Assembly: GCF_036199905.1 (NCBI RefSeq)
Contig: NZ_CP108109.1
Location: 2,108,001 to 2,172,000 of the forward strand
Origin: Streptomyces sp. NBC_00223
GTDB lineage: Bacteria; Actinomycetota; Actinomycetes; Streptomycetales; Streptomycetaceae
Length of the DNA: 64,000 nucleotides
Direction of reading: 5' to 3'
Positions 8,794 through 16,461 of this stretch are shown piece after piece; the first letter of the stretch is position 1, and every line of letters starts with the position of its first letter. A program made the position numbers and the translations under genes. The notes under the pieces were generated by a model. The model made no database searches and was not told the DNA's origin. It worked only from the letters and a program-made list of their open reading frames with translations.

Positions 8794-9219
8794 ATGACGG
8801 ACAACATCTTCGCGACGAGCGTGTTCTTCCGGCTCGCGATCGGCGGCAACGACCTGGGCGCCTTCCACACCTGCTCCGGCATGGGCGCCGAGGTGGAGAT
8901 GGAGAGTTACGCCGAGGGCGGCAACAACGGCTTCACCTGGCAACTGCCCGGCCGCGTCAGCTGGTCGAACATCACGTTCACCCGGCCGGTCACCTCCGAC
9001 ACGGCGAAGATCGGGCGCTGGCTCGACGAGACGCTGCGGCGGGTGGAGCCCAAGGACGGCGAGATCGTGGCGCTGAAGCCGGATCTGACCCGGATCATCA
9101 GCTGGCAGGTGCTCGGCATCGTGCCGGTGCGCTGGCAGGGGCCGTCCTTCGACCCGTCCTCCTCGCAGCCGGCGGTGGAGACGCTGGAGATCGCCCACGA
9201 GGGGCTGCGTCCCTCCTGA
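8794..9219 (+). CDS. Second gp19-like tube protein, baseplate-proximal (Cis5/Pvc5-like)
   Basis: 141 aa, ATG start. MTDNIFATSVFFRLAIGGND, then MGAEVEMESYAEGGNNGFTWQLPG and WQGPSFDPSS: the tube-fold family that in AFP/PVC loci supplies the tube initiator between spike hub and main tube. Smaller and more divergent than the main tube protein at 4334. Position immediately before the LysM and VgrG genes agrees with a baseplate role. Confidence 0.88.
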   Translation: MTDNIFATSVFFRLAIGGNDLGAFHTCSGMGAEVEMESYAEGGNNGFTWQLPGRVSWSNITFTRPVTSDTAKIGRWLDETLRRVEPKDGEIVALKPDLTRIISWQVLGIVPVRWQGPSFDPSSSQPAVETLEIAHEGLRPS

Positions 9220-9325
9220 TACCTCCTCCTGATACCCCCTCCGCGGCACATCCGACCAGTCAGCAGCCCCGTCATCAGCCCCCTCAGCAGCCCCGCCACG
9301 ATCCGTACGGAAGGAGTCCCCGGTC

Positions 9326-10048
9326 ATGTCCTCCGCGAGCCGTAGCAGCCGGGCCCGGGCTCAACTGACGCTGAAGGAGCCCCCCTCGGCGGTCGGGGCC
9401 AAGCCCGGTGGCACGATCGCGCAGCTCACCCTCCAGTTCAACCCGACCACGCTCCAGTTGCGCAAGACCACCGAGTGGCGGCGCAGCCCGTCGCGGATGG
9501 CCGGGCAGTCGGCGCTGCCCGAGTTCGTGGGGAGCGGGCCTCGGGAACTGAGCCTGGAGGTCTTCCTCGACGCGACCTCGACCCACGACGACTCCGTCGA
9601 GCAGGCGGTGGAGAAGCTGATGAAGGCGTGCGTGCCGACCCCGGCGAGTCTGGCGCGGAAGAAGCCGGCGAGCCCGTGGGTACGGTTCGAGTGGGGCACG
9701 GCCCGGACGACCGCGTTCGACGGGGTGCTGTCGAGCCTGTCGGTGACGTACACGCTCTTCGACGTGGACGGCCGGCCGCTGCGGGCGACCTGCGCGCTCT
9801 CGGTCGAGGAGGCGAGCGTCGACCCGGCGGGCCAGAACCCCACCTCCGGTGCGCGCAGGGCCCGCAGCACGCACACCCTGGTGGCCGGGGACAGCCTGGC
9901 GCTGCTGGCCTGGCGGGAGTACGGCGACGCGACGGCCTGGCGGATGATCGCCGAGGCGAACGGGATCGACGACCCGATGGCCCTGGCCCCCGGCACCGTA
10001 CTGATGGTGCCGGCGCTGGGGGACGCGGACGACGAGGGGGAGCGGTGA
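9326..10048 (+). CDS. LysM-containing CIS baseplate protein (Cis7/gp53-like)
   Basis: 240 aa; ATG preceded by GAAGGAG. N-terminus AQLTLKEPPSAVGAKPGGTI and IAQLTLQFNPTTLQLRK are typical of the CIS/T4 gp53-like adaptor family; a C-terminal LysM module (about residues 180-232: HTLVAGDSLALLAWREYGDA, IAEANGIDDP, LAPGTVLMVPAL) follows. It links the tube initiator to the spike hub. Stop overlaps the VgrG GTG by 4 bp. Confidence 0.9.
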   Translation: MSSASRSSRARAQLTLKEPPSAVGAKPGGTIAQLTLQFNPTTLQLRKTTEWRRSPSRMAGQSALPEFVGSGPRELSLEVFLDATSTHDDSVEQAVEKLMKACVPTPASLARKKPASPWVRFEWGTARTTAFDGVLSSLSVTYTLFDVDGRPLRATCALSVEEASVDPAGQNPTSGARRARSTHTLVAGDSLALLAWREYGDATAWRMIAEANGIDDPMALAPGTVLMVPALGDADDEGER

Positions 10049-11871
10049 GCACGCCCGAGGCGCGCGGCGGCCGGGCGTTCGCGGCGGATCCCGTGGTGGA
10101 GGCGCCCGGCGAGCTGCCGGCGACCTGGGCGGCGCAGCTGGTGAGCTGCCTGGTGGACGAGAACGTGGGCCTGCCGGACACGGCGGTGCTCACCTACCGC
10201 GATCCCGACAACGAGTTCCTGGCGTCCACGGGCATCACCCTGGGCACGCCGCTGCGGGTGTCCGTGGTGACCGCCGGCGGGCAGGGGCGTGAGCGGCTGT
10301 TCAACGGCGAGGTCACGGCGGTGGAGATCGACCGGGACGGCACGGGCTCGTTCACGGTGCTGAGGGCGTACTCCCGCGCGCACCGGTTGCAGCGCGGCCG
10401 GCGGGTGGTGGCGTACCGGAACATGACGGCCGCCGCGATCGTCCGCAAGGTCGCCGTCGGGGCGGGTCTGGCCTGCGGGACGGTGGAGGCGGCGCCGGTC
10501 ACGTACCGGCAGCTGTCGCAGGCCAACGTCTCCGACTGGGACTTCCTACAGTATCTGGCGGCCGAGAGCGGTGCGCAGGTGCGGGTCGACGACCAGGGCG
10601 TGCTCCAGTTCACCCGGCCGGAGCGGGCGTCGGGCGCGCCCGCGCCGTCGACCCCGGCCACGCAGAATCCGATGGTGCTGGAGTACGGGCGCAATCTGCT
10701 GGCGCTGCGTGCCGCGCTGTCGGGCGCGGACGGCGCGGCCTCGGTGGAGGTGCGGGGGTGGGACGTCACCACCAGGACCCCGCTGGTGGCCCGGCACCCG
10801 TCGGTGACCAGTGAGACGGTGCTGCCCGGGCTCGCCCCGGAGTTCGGCCTCCGCTTCGGGGCGTCGGCGAAGCTGACGGTGACGGACACCCCGTACGGTA
10901 CCCAGGCCGAGACGACGGCGGTGGCGGACGCCGTCGCCGCCCAGGTCAGTGCCGGTTTCGCGGAGTTGGAGGCGGTGGCCGAGGGCAACCCGCGGCTGCG
11001 GGCGGGGCTGCCGGTCGCGCTGGGCAACGTGGGGAAGGCGTTCTCCGGCCGGTACACGGCCACCGCGGTGCAGCACAGCCTGGAGCCGCACAACGGCTAC
11101 CGGACCACGGTGTGGGTCAGTGCCAGCCCGGACCGGTCGCTGGCGGGCCTGGTGACCGGTGCGAACGCGCCCGGTCGCGGCCCGCGCATCCCGGGGCTGG
11201 CGATCGGGGTGGTGACGGATGTGCGGGAGCCGAACGGCGCGGAACAGGGTGGGGTCCGGCTCAGGTTCCCCTGGCTGGACGGCACTTACGTGACGGACTG
11301 GGTGCGGACCGTGCAGTGGGGCGGCAAGGGCGGCGGGGGCGTGGTGAGCCCCGAGGTCAACGACGAGGTGCTGGTGGGCTTCGAACAGGGCCTGCTGGAC
11401 AGCCCGTACGTCATCGGCGGCCTCTACAACGGTGTGGACCACCCCTCGCCGCACGATGTGCCCCTGGTGGACTCGACCAGCGGGAAGGTCAACCGGCGTT
11501 CGGTGGTGTCGCGTTCGGGCCACCGGGTGGAGCTGCTCGACGCCCCCGCGCCGGGCCCGTCCGGGGTGCGGCTGCGCACGGCCGACGAGCGGCTGGAGAT
11601 CCTGCTGCACGACCGCGACAACACGATCGAGTTGACGGTGTACGCGGCCGGGGGACGGCGCGCTCTGTCCTCGGTGCTGCTGGACGAGGACGGCATCACG
11701 CTGGACGCGCGGACCGGCACGGTCCGGGTGCGGGGGAACACCGTGGAGATCGACGGCACCACGGCGGTCACGGTCGGCGGCCGGTCGGTGAGCGTGACCG
11801 GGCAGACGGACGTCACCGTCGACGGCGGACTGCTGGGGGTGCTGAAGGCCGATCTCGTCCGGATCAACTGA
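10045..11871 (+). CDS. VgrG/gp27-gp5-like spike hub protein (Cis8-like)
   Basis: 608 aa. GTG 10045 is chosen because it overlaps the previous stop; the frame is open far upstream only as a shadow of the LysM gene. Residues of about 30-370 form the phage late-control-D/gp27-like hub; about 385-480 the gp5 OB-fold (GVVTDVREPNGAEQGGVRLR, WVRTVQWGGKGGGGVVSPEV, YVIGGLYNGVDHPSPHD); the C-terminus has the alternating strands of a beta-helical needle (about 530-608). It forms the trimeric spike at the tube tip. Confidence 0.93.
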   Translation: MSTPEARGGRAFAADPVVEAPGELPATWAAQLVSCLVDENVGLPDTAVLTYRDPDNEFLASTGITLGTPLRVSVVTAGGQGRERLFNGEVTAVEIDRDGTGSFTVLRAYSRAHRLQRGRRVVAYRNMTAAAIVRKVAVGAGLACGTVEAAPVTYRQLSQANVSDWDFLQYLAAESGAQVRVDDQGVLQFTRPERASGAPAPSTPATQNPMVLEYGRNLLALRAALSGADGAASVEVRGWDVTTRTPLVARHPSVTSETVLPGLAPEFGLRFGASAKLTVTDTPYGTQAETTAVADAVAAQVSAGFAELEAVAEGNPRLRAGLPVALGNVGKAFSGRYTATAVQHSLEPHNGYRTTVWVSASPDRSLAGLVTGANAPGRGPRIPGLAIGVVTDVREPNGAEQGGVRLRFPWLDGTYVTDWVRTVQWGGKGGGGVVSPEVNDEVLVGFEQGLLDSPYVIGGLYNGVDHPSPHDVPLVDSTSGKVNRRSVVSRSGHRVELLDAPAPGPSGVRLRTADERLEILLHDRDNTIELTVYAAGGRRALSSVLLDEDGITLDARTGTVRVRGNTVEIDGTTAVTVGGRSVSVTGQTDVTVDGGLLGVLKADLVRIN

Positions 11872-12026
11872 CGCCTGCCGCACGCCAGGTCGCCGCCTGC
11901 CCGACCACCCGTTCGCCGACCGCCCGCCCACTCGCCCGCCAACCGCCGCCCACTCGCTCGCCGCCCCATCGACTGCCGTCCGACGCAAGGCCCGTGAGGG
12001 CCGTGACCTTCTTCCAGGAGCCCGTT

Positions 12027-12341
12027 ATGCCCGCTGCCGCCCGTATCGGCGACCCCACCAGTCACGGAGGTGTGATCACCGCCCCGCCGCCCCCGGCCGC
12101 CGCCGCGGTCGTGCGGGTGCTGATCGGCGGGCGGCCCGCCGCGGTCGAGGGCAGCCTGCACGTGTGCCCGCCGCATGTCGAACTCGGCCCGGCCAATGTG
12201 ATCCTGCCGAACCCCGCGGCGCTCACGACCGGCGTCGTCCTGATCGGCGGGCTGCCGGCCGCGCGGATGCGGGACCTCACGGCGTGCACCGCGACCGTGT
12301 CCCTGGGCGCCGTGAACGTGCTGATCGGGGGCCCGTTGTGA
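12027..12341 (+). CDS. PAAR-like spike tip protein (Cis10-like)
   Basis: 104 aa; ATG after CCAGGAG. The start MPAAARIGDPTSHGGVITAP is the canonical PAAR opening (R-x-GDxTSHGG), and the body has the repeated 'VLIGGxPAA' strand pattern, twice. It sharpens the VgrG spike and may carry effectors. A 155-bp C-rich spacer separates it from VgrG. Stop overlaps the gp25 start. Confidence 0.92.
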   Translation: MPAAARIGDPTSHGGVITAPPPPAAAAVVRVLIGGRPAAVEGSLHVCPPHVELGPANVILPNPAALTTGVVLIGGLPAARMRDLTACTATVSLGAVNVLIGGPL

Positions 12342-12760
12342 GCGAGCGGTTCATCGGGCGCGGCTGGGCGTTCCCGCTGCGGGTCGGGCCGACCGGCGGG
12401 ATCGGCATGGTGGAACGGGAGCGGGAGATCGAGGAGGCGATCCGGCTGGTGCTCGGCACCGCGCCCGGCGAGCGCCCGATGCGCCCGGAGTTCGGCTGCG
12501 GCATCCACGAGTACGTCTTCGCGCCCGGCGACGGAGCCACGGCGGGGCGGATCGCCCAGCGGGTGCGTGAGGCGCTCGACCGGTGGGAGCCGCGGATCGC
12601 GGTGGACGACGTGGTGGTGGCCTTCGACGCGGTGGACGACGGCACTCTCTACATCGACGTGCGCTACACGATCCGCTCCACCAACGACCGGCGCAACCTG
12701 GTCTTTCCCTTCTACACGATCCCTTCCGAGGAGGGGGCCGAGGAAGCGGTGGCGGACTGA
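12338..12760 (+). CDS. gp25-like baseplate wedge protein (Cis9-like)
   Basis: 140 aa; GTG start overlapping the PAAR stop (GTGA). Contains the gp25/GPW core: FIGRGWAFPLRVGPTGGIGM, IEEAIRLVLGTAPGERPMRP, EFGCGIHEYVFAP. The EFGC-I motif is the usual family signature. It nucleates sheath polymerisation on the baseplate. The next gene starts in its stop codon (TGATG). Confidence 0.94.
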   Translation: MSERFIGRGWAFPLRVGPTGGIGMVEREREIEEAIRLVLGTAPGERPMRPEFGCGIHEYVFAPGDGATAGRIAQRVREALDRWEPRIAVDDVVVAFDAVDDGTLYIDVRYTIRSTNDRRNLVFPFYTIPSEEGAEEAVAD

Positions 12761-14718
12761 TGGCCCTCCCCATCCCCAACCTGGACGACCGGCGCTTCCA
12801 GCAGCTCGTCGACGAGGCGAAGCGCTATGTGCAGCAGCGCGCCCCGGAGTGGACCGACCACAACGTCTCCGACCCGGGGGTCACCCTGATCGAGACGTTC
12901 GCCTACCTGGTGGACCAGTTGCTGTACCGGCTGAACCGGGTGCCGGACAAGAACTACCTCGCGTTCCTGGACCTGTTGGGCATCCGCCTGTTCCCGCCGA
13001 CAGCGGGCTCGGCCGAGGTCGACTTCTGGCTGTCGGCGCCGCAGCCGGACACGGTGACACTGCCGGCCGGCACCGAGGTGACCACCGCGGACGGCGAGAC
13101 GGACGAGCCGGTGGTGTTCGCCACCGCGGACGAACTGCACATCCTGCCGAGCGAGTTGGTCCGGCTGGTGACCGCGCCCCGCGGCGGTGCGCAGACCGAC
13201 AGGACCGGGACGCTGTCCGAGGGCCGCGACGTGCCGTGCTTCCAGGCCGCTCCCGAGCCCGGTGACGCGCTGCTGTTCGGGCTGCCCACCGCGGTGCCGC
13301 GCTGTGTGCTCGCGGTGCGCCTGGACAGCCGGGTGGAGGGCGTCGGCGTGGACCCGCGCCAACCGCCCCTGGTGTGGGAGGCGTGGGACGGCGGCGGCTG
13401 GCGCGAGTGCGAGACCGGCACGGACACCACCGGCGGTCTGAACCGGCCCGGCGAGGTGATCGTGTACGTGCCGGCCGGACATACGGCGTCCGTGGTCGGC
13501 GGGAACCGGGCCGGCTGGCTGCGCTGCCGGGTCACCGAGGCCGGTCCTGGCCAGCCGTTCTACTCGGAGTCCCCCACGATCCGCGAGGCCACGGTGTTCA
13601 CGGTCGGCGGCACCACCTCCGTGGAGCACGCCGAGACCGTCACCGATGTGCCGATCGGCACGTCGGAGGGGGTCGCGGGCCAGACGTTCCGGCTCAGCCG
13701 CGTGCCGGTACTCCTCGACGGAGGGCCACCGGTGGTGGAGGTCTCCTCCGCCGAGGGGTGGCAGCGCTGGGAGGTGGTCGAGCACTTCGGCCGGTCGGGC
13801 CCGGCCGACCGGCATGTCCGGGTGGACGCCACCACGGGCGAGTTCTCCTTCCCGCCGGCGCTGCGCGAACCGGACGGGACCCTTCGGCTGTGCGGCGCGG
13901 TGCCCGAGAAGGGTGCCCGGATCCGGGTGTCCCGCTACCGCACCGGCGGCGGCCCGGCCGGCAATGTCGCCCGCGGCGCGATCTCGGTGCTGCGCAGCTC
14001 CGTGCCGTACATCGCGCGGGTCGCCAACCGGGAGGCGGCGCGCGGCGGGGTGGACGGGGAGACCCTGGACCACGCCAGACTGCGGGCCCCCGACGTCCTG
14101 CGGATGCAGGAACGGGCGGTCACCGCCGAGGACTACGAGATCATCAGCCGGCAGGCGGCCCCGTCGGTGCGCCGGGTGCGCTGTGTGCCCGCCGCGCAAG
14201 GGGCGGGCGCCGTACGGGTGCTCGTGGTGCCGGACGCGGTGGCCGACGAGGGCGACCTGCTCCGCTTCGAGCAGCTGATCCCGTCGGAGCAGGTGCTCCG
14301 GGCGATCGCCGAAAGCCTGGACGAGCGGCGGCTGATCGGCACCCGGCTGGTGGTGGAGCCGCCCGCCTACCAGGGCGTGACCGTGGTCGCCCGGCTCGCG
14401 GCGGCGCCCGGCGACACCGACCGGGTGCGGGAGGCGGCGCTGGCCGCGCTGTTCCGGCACCTCAACCCGCTGCACGGCGGCCCGGACGGCGACGGGTGGC
14501 CGTTCGGGCGGCCGGTGCAGTACGGGGAGGTGTTCGGCGTGCTGCAACAGGCGGCGGGTGCCGCGCTGGTGGAGGAGATCCGGCTGTTCCCGGCCGATCC
14601 GGTCACCGGGCGGCGCGGCGCGCCGGTGAGCCGTGTCGACGTGGCCCCGGACGCGCTGGTCTTCTCCCATCAGCACCAGGTCGTCGTCCAGGCCGTCGAG
14701 CCGGGGGCGGGAGCGTGA
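12760..14718 (+). CDS. Baseplate J-like protein (Cis11/gp6-like)
   Basis: 652 aa; ATG at 12760 overlaps the gp25 stop by one base. N-terminus LPIPNLDDRRFQQLVDEAKR then HNVSDPGVTLIETFAYLVDQ is diagnostic of baseplate J proteins of CIS. The C-terminal half contains LRAPDVLRMQERAVTAEDYE and ARVANREAARGGVDGET, also family hallmarks. It forms the baseplate wedge with the tail protein I downstream. Confidence 0.94.
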   Translation: MALPIPNLDDRRFQQLVDEAKRYVQQRAPEWTDHNVSDPGVTLIETFAYLVDQLLYRLNRVPDKNYLAFLDLLGIRLFPPTAGSAEVDFWLSAPQPDTVTLPAGTEVTTADGETDEPVVFATADELHILPSELVRLVTAPRGGAQTDRTGTLSEGRDVPCFQAAPEPGDALLFGLPTAVPRCVLAVRLDSRVEGVGVDPRQPPLVWEAWDGGGWRECETGTDTTGGLNRPGEVIVYVPAGHTASVVGGNRAGWLRCRVTEAGPGQPFYSESPTIREATVFTVGGTTSVEHAETVTDVPIGTSEGVAGQTFRLSRVPVLLDGGPPVVEVSSAEGWQRWEVVEHFGRSGPADRHVRVDATTGEFSFPPALREPDGTLRLCGAVPEKGARIRVSRYRTGGGPAGNVARGAISVLRSSVPYIARVANREAARGGVDGETLDHARLRAPDVLRMQERAVTAEDYEIISRQAAPSVRRVRCVPAAQGAGAVRVLVVPDAVADEGDLLRFEQLIPSEQVLRAIAESLDERRLIGTRLVVEPPAYQGVTVVARLAAAPGDTDRVREAALAALFRHLNPLHGGPDGDGWPFGRPVQYGEVFGVLQQAAGAALVEEIRLFPADPVTGRRGAPVSRVDVAPDALVFSHQHQVVVQAVEPGAGA

Positions 14719-15278
14719 GCCGCGCCGCGGTGGCCGGTCTGCCCAGCCGGTATCCGATCGGCGGGCTGCTGCCCGCGCTGTACGCCGACGACGACTTCGC
14801 GCAGCGGTTCACCGCCGGTCTGGACACGGTGCTCGCCCCGGTGTTCTCCACCCTCGACAACCTGCCCGCCTATTTCGACCCGCGGGTGGCACCGCTCGAC
14901 TTCGTGGCCTGGCTGGCCTCGTGGGTGGGCGCCGCGGACGACCCGCGGTGGTCCGCCGAGCTGCGCCGCGAGGCGGTGCTGCGGGCGGTGGAGCTGCATC
15001 GCCTGCGCGGCACCCGGCGCGGCCTGGTCGAGCGGCTGCGGCTCACGCTCGCGGTGAACGCCGACGTCACCGGCGACGGCGGAGTGGTGTGGTCCCGGAC
15101 GGCGGGCGCCGAGCCGCCGCCGGAGCCGTCCGGCGAGGTGGTGGTGCGGGTGTGGCCGGACCGCGATCCGGAGGTGGACGAGGACCGGGTCCGTGACGTC
15201 GTACGGGCCCTGTGCCCGGTGCATGTTTCCTGCCGGGTGGAGTTTCTGCCCGGCCCGCCCGCCGACGAAGGAAGGTGA
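14715..15278 (+). CDS. Phage tail protein I-like baseplate protein (Cis12/gp7-like)
   Basis: 187 aa; GTG overlaps the previous stop. LPSRYPIGGLLPALYADDDF followed by FDPRVAPLDFVAWLASWVG and RLRGTRRGLVERLRL match P2 gpI-like wedge proteins of CIS. It partners baseplate J. No tail-fibre gene follows, in contrast to PVC/AFP loci; this agrees with the cytoplasmic CIS of Streptomyces. Confidence 0.9.
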   Translation: MSRAAVAGLPSRYPIGGLLPALYADDDFAQRFTAGLDTVLAPVFSTLDNLPAYFDPRVAPLDFVAWLASWVGAADDPRWSAELRREAVLRAVELHRLRGTRRGLVERLRLTLAVNADVTGDGGVVWSRTAGAEPPPEPSGEVVVRVWPDRDPEVDEDRVRDVVRALCPVHVSCRVEFLPGPPADEGR

Positions 15279-15281
15279 CCC

Positions 15282-16304
15282 GTGCGCGACTGCCCCACGT
15301 GCGGCGCGTCCAACGGTCCCGCCGACGACTTCTGCGGCAACTGCGGATCGTATCTCGGCTGGTCCCACGACCCGCAGGGCGCGTCCGAGCCGACCACCGC
15401 CCCCGCGGCGCAGACCGCGGACGGCACGTCCGCCCCACCCGCCGGTCCGGCGGCGCGGGAGCCGGCCGGGCTCGCACCGCCGGGGGGCGCCCCGGCCGCC
15501 GGGGAGCCGGTCGAGCCGGTCGAGCCGCAGCCGGCAGCGGTGCGGCCCGCGAAGCCGGTCGCGGCGCGCCCGGTCGTGCGCCCGGTTTCGGCACCGGAGG
15601 AGGTGGTCGGGCCGCCGTGCCCCGTGTGCGGCACGCCCAATCTGCCGGGCCGCCGTTTCTGCCGCCGCTGCGCGAGTCCGCTGGACCCGGCGGCGGCCGA
15701 GGCCCCGCTGCCGTGGTGGCGTACCGTCTGGCCGTTCCGCCGCCGGGTGCGGGCGGGCTCCGGACGGGCGGTCCGGCTGCTGGTGGCCCTGGCCGTGGTC
15801 GTCGCGCTGTGCGCGGCCGCGGTCCTGCTGGTGCCCGCCGCGCGCGCCCTGTTCGAGGACACCCGGGACAAGCTCGACGGCACCAAGGCGGTCACCCCGG
15901 TGCGTGTGACGGCCAGCGCCCAGGTGCCGTCGCATCCGGCGTCGAACACCACGGACGGCCTCAGCAACCGCTACTGGGGGGCGCCGGGGGCGGGCGCCTG
16001 GGTGAACTACGGCTTCGGCACGCCGTTCCGGCTCGTCGACATCATCGTCACCAACGGCGCTTCCAAGTCGCCCGAACAGTACGACCGGGAGGCCCGGGCG
16101 CTCCGGATGGACCTGGAGGTGACGTCGGCGGACGGCACGGTGCACCGCAAGACGTTCGCACTCAGCGACAAGCCGGGCGGGCAGACCGTTCCGCTGGGGT
16201 TCAGCGACGTGGTGAACGTACGGCTGGTGCTGGGGTCCGTCACGGGTCTGACGGCGGGTCGTCAAGTCGCCGTCGCCGAGGTGGAGTTCTTCCAGCGGGG
16301 CTGA
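15282..16304 (+). CDS. CisA-like zinc-ribbon, single-TM, discoidin-like protein
   Basis: 340 aa; GTG with AAGGAAGG upstream. Order: zinc ribbon CPTCGASNG...CGNC (Cys 4, 7, 18, 21); Pro/Ala-rich linker; second zinc ribbon CPVCGTPNLPGRRFCRRC (about 113-130); a transmembrane helix (about 162-187, VRLLVALAVVVALCAAAVLL); extracytoplasmic discoidin/NADase-type glycan-binding-like domain (about 200-340, WVNYGFGTPFRLVDIIVTNG). In Streptomyces a membrane protein called CisA with disordered cytoplasmic part, one TM helix and outer carbohydrate-binding-like domain is reported to trigger CIS firing. Same operon position and layout here. Assignment is by architecture, not by alignment. Confidence 0.75.
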   Translation: MRDCPTCGASNGPADDFCGNCGSYLGWSHDPQGASEPTTAPAAQTADGTSAPPAGPAAREPAGLAPPGGAPAAGEPVEPVEPQPAAVRPAKPVAARPVVRPVSAPEEVVGPPCPVCGTPNLPGRRFCRRCASPLDPAAAEAPLPWWRTVWPFRRRVRAGSGRAVRLLVALAVVVALCAAAVLLVPAARALFEDTRDKLDGTKAVTPVRVTASAQVPSHPASNTTDGLSNRYWGAPGAGAWVNYGFGTPFRLVDIIVTNGASKSPEQYDREARALRMDLEVTSADGTVHRKTFALSDKPGGQTVPLGFSDVVNVRLVLGSVTGLTAGRQVAVAEVEFFQRG

Positions 16305-16326
16305 GCACGACCGACACGAGCGCCGG

Positions 16327-16350
16327 CGGGCTGCCCGAACGGGCAGCCCG
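16327..16350 (+). terminator. Hairpin terminator after the CIS operon
   Basis: Perfect 11-bp inverted repeat CGGGCTGCCCG-AA-CGGGCAGCCCG, 23 bp after the CisA-like stop; followed by a C/T-rich stretch. Separates the structural operon from the DUF4157 gene. Confidence 0.8.
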
Positions 16351-16461
16351 GCCCGGCCCGTTGTCCGCCCTTTTCGTTCTTCCCCCGCGACCTCTCCTGC
16401 GGCAGGGTCACCAGGGTCACTTCCGAAACGGTGCGAGAGATCTCGTTCGAACGGATCCTTC

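Noticed and set aside
6409..9327. 972-aa minus-strand open frame
   Set aside because: Antisense shadow of the repeat-rich VQR gene and the tube gene; composition is Gly/Arg only and it crosses two real genes.
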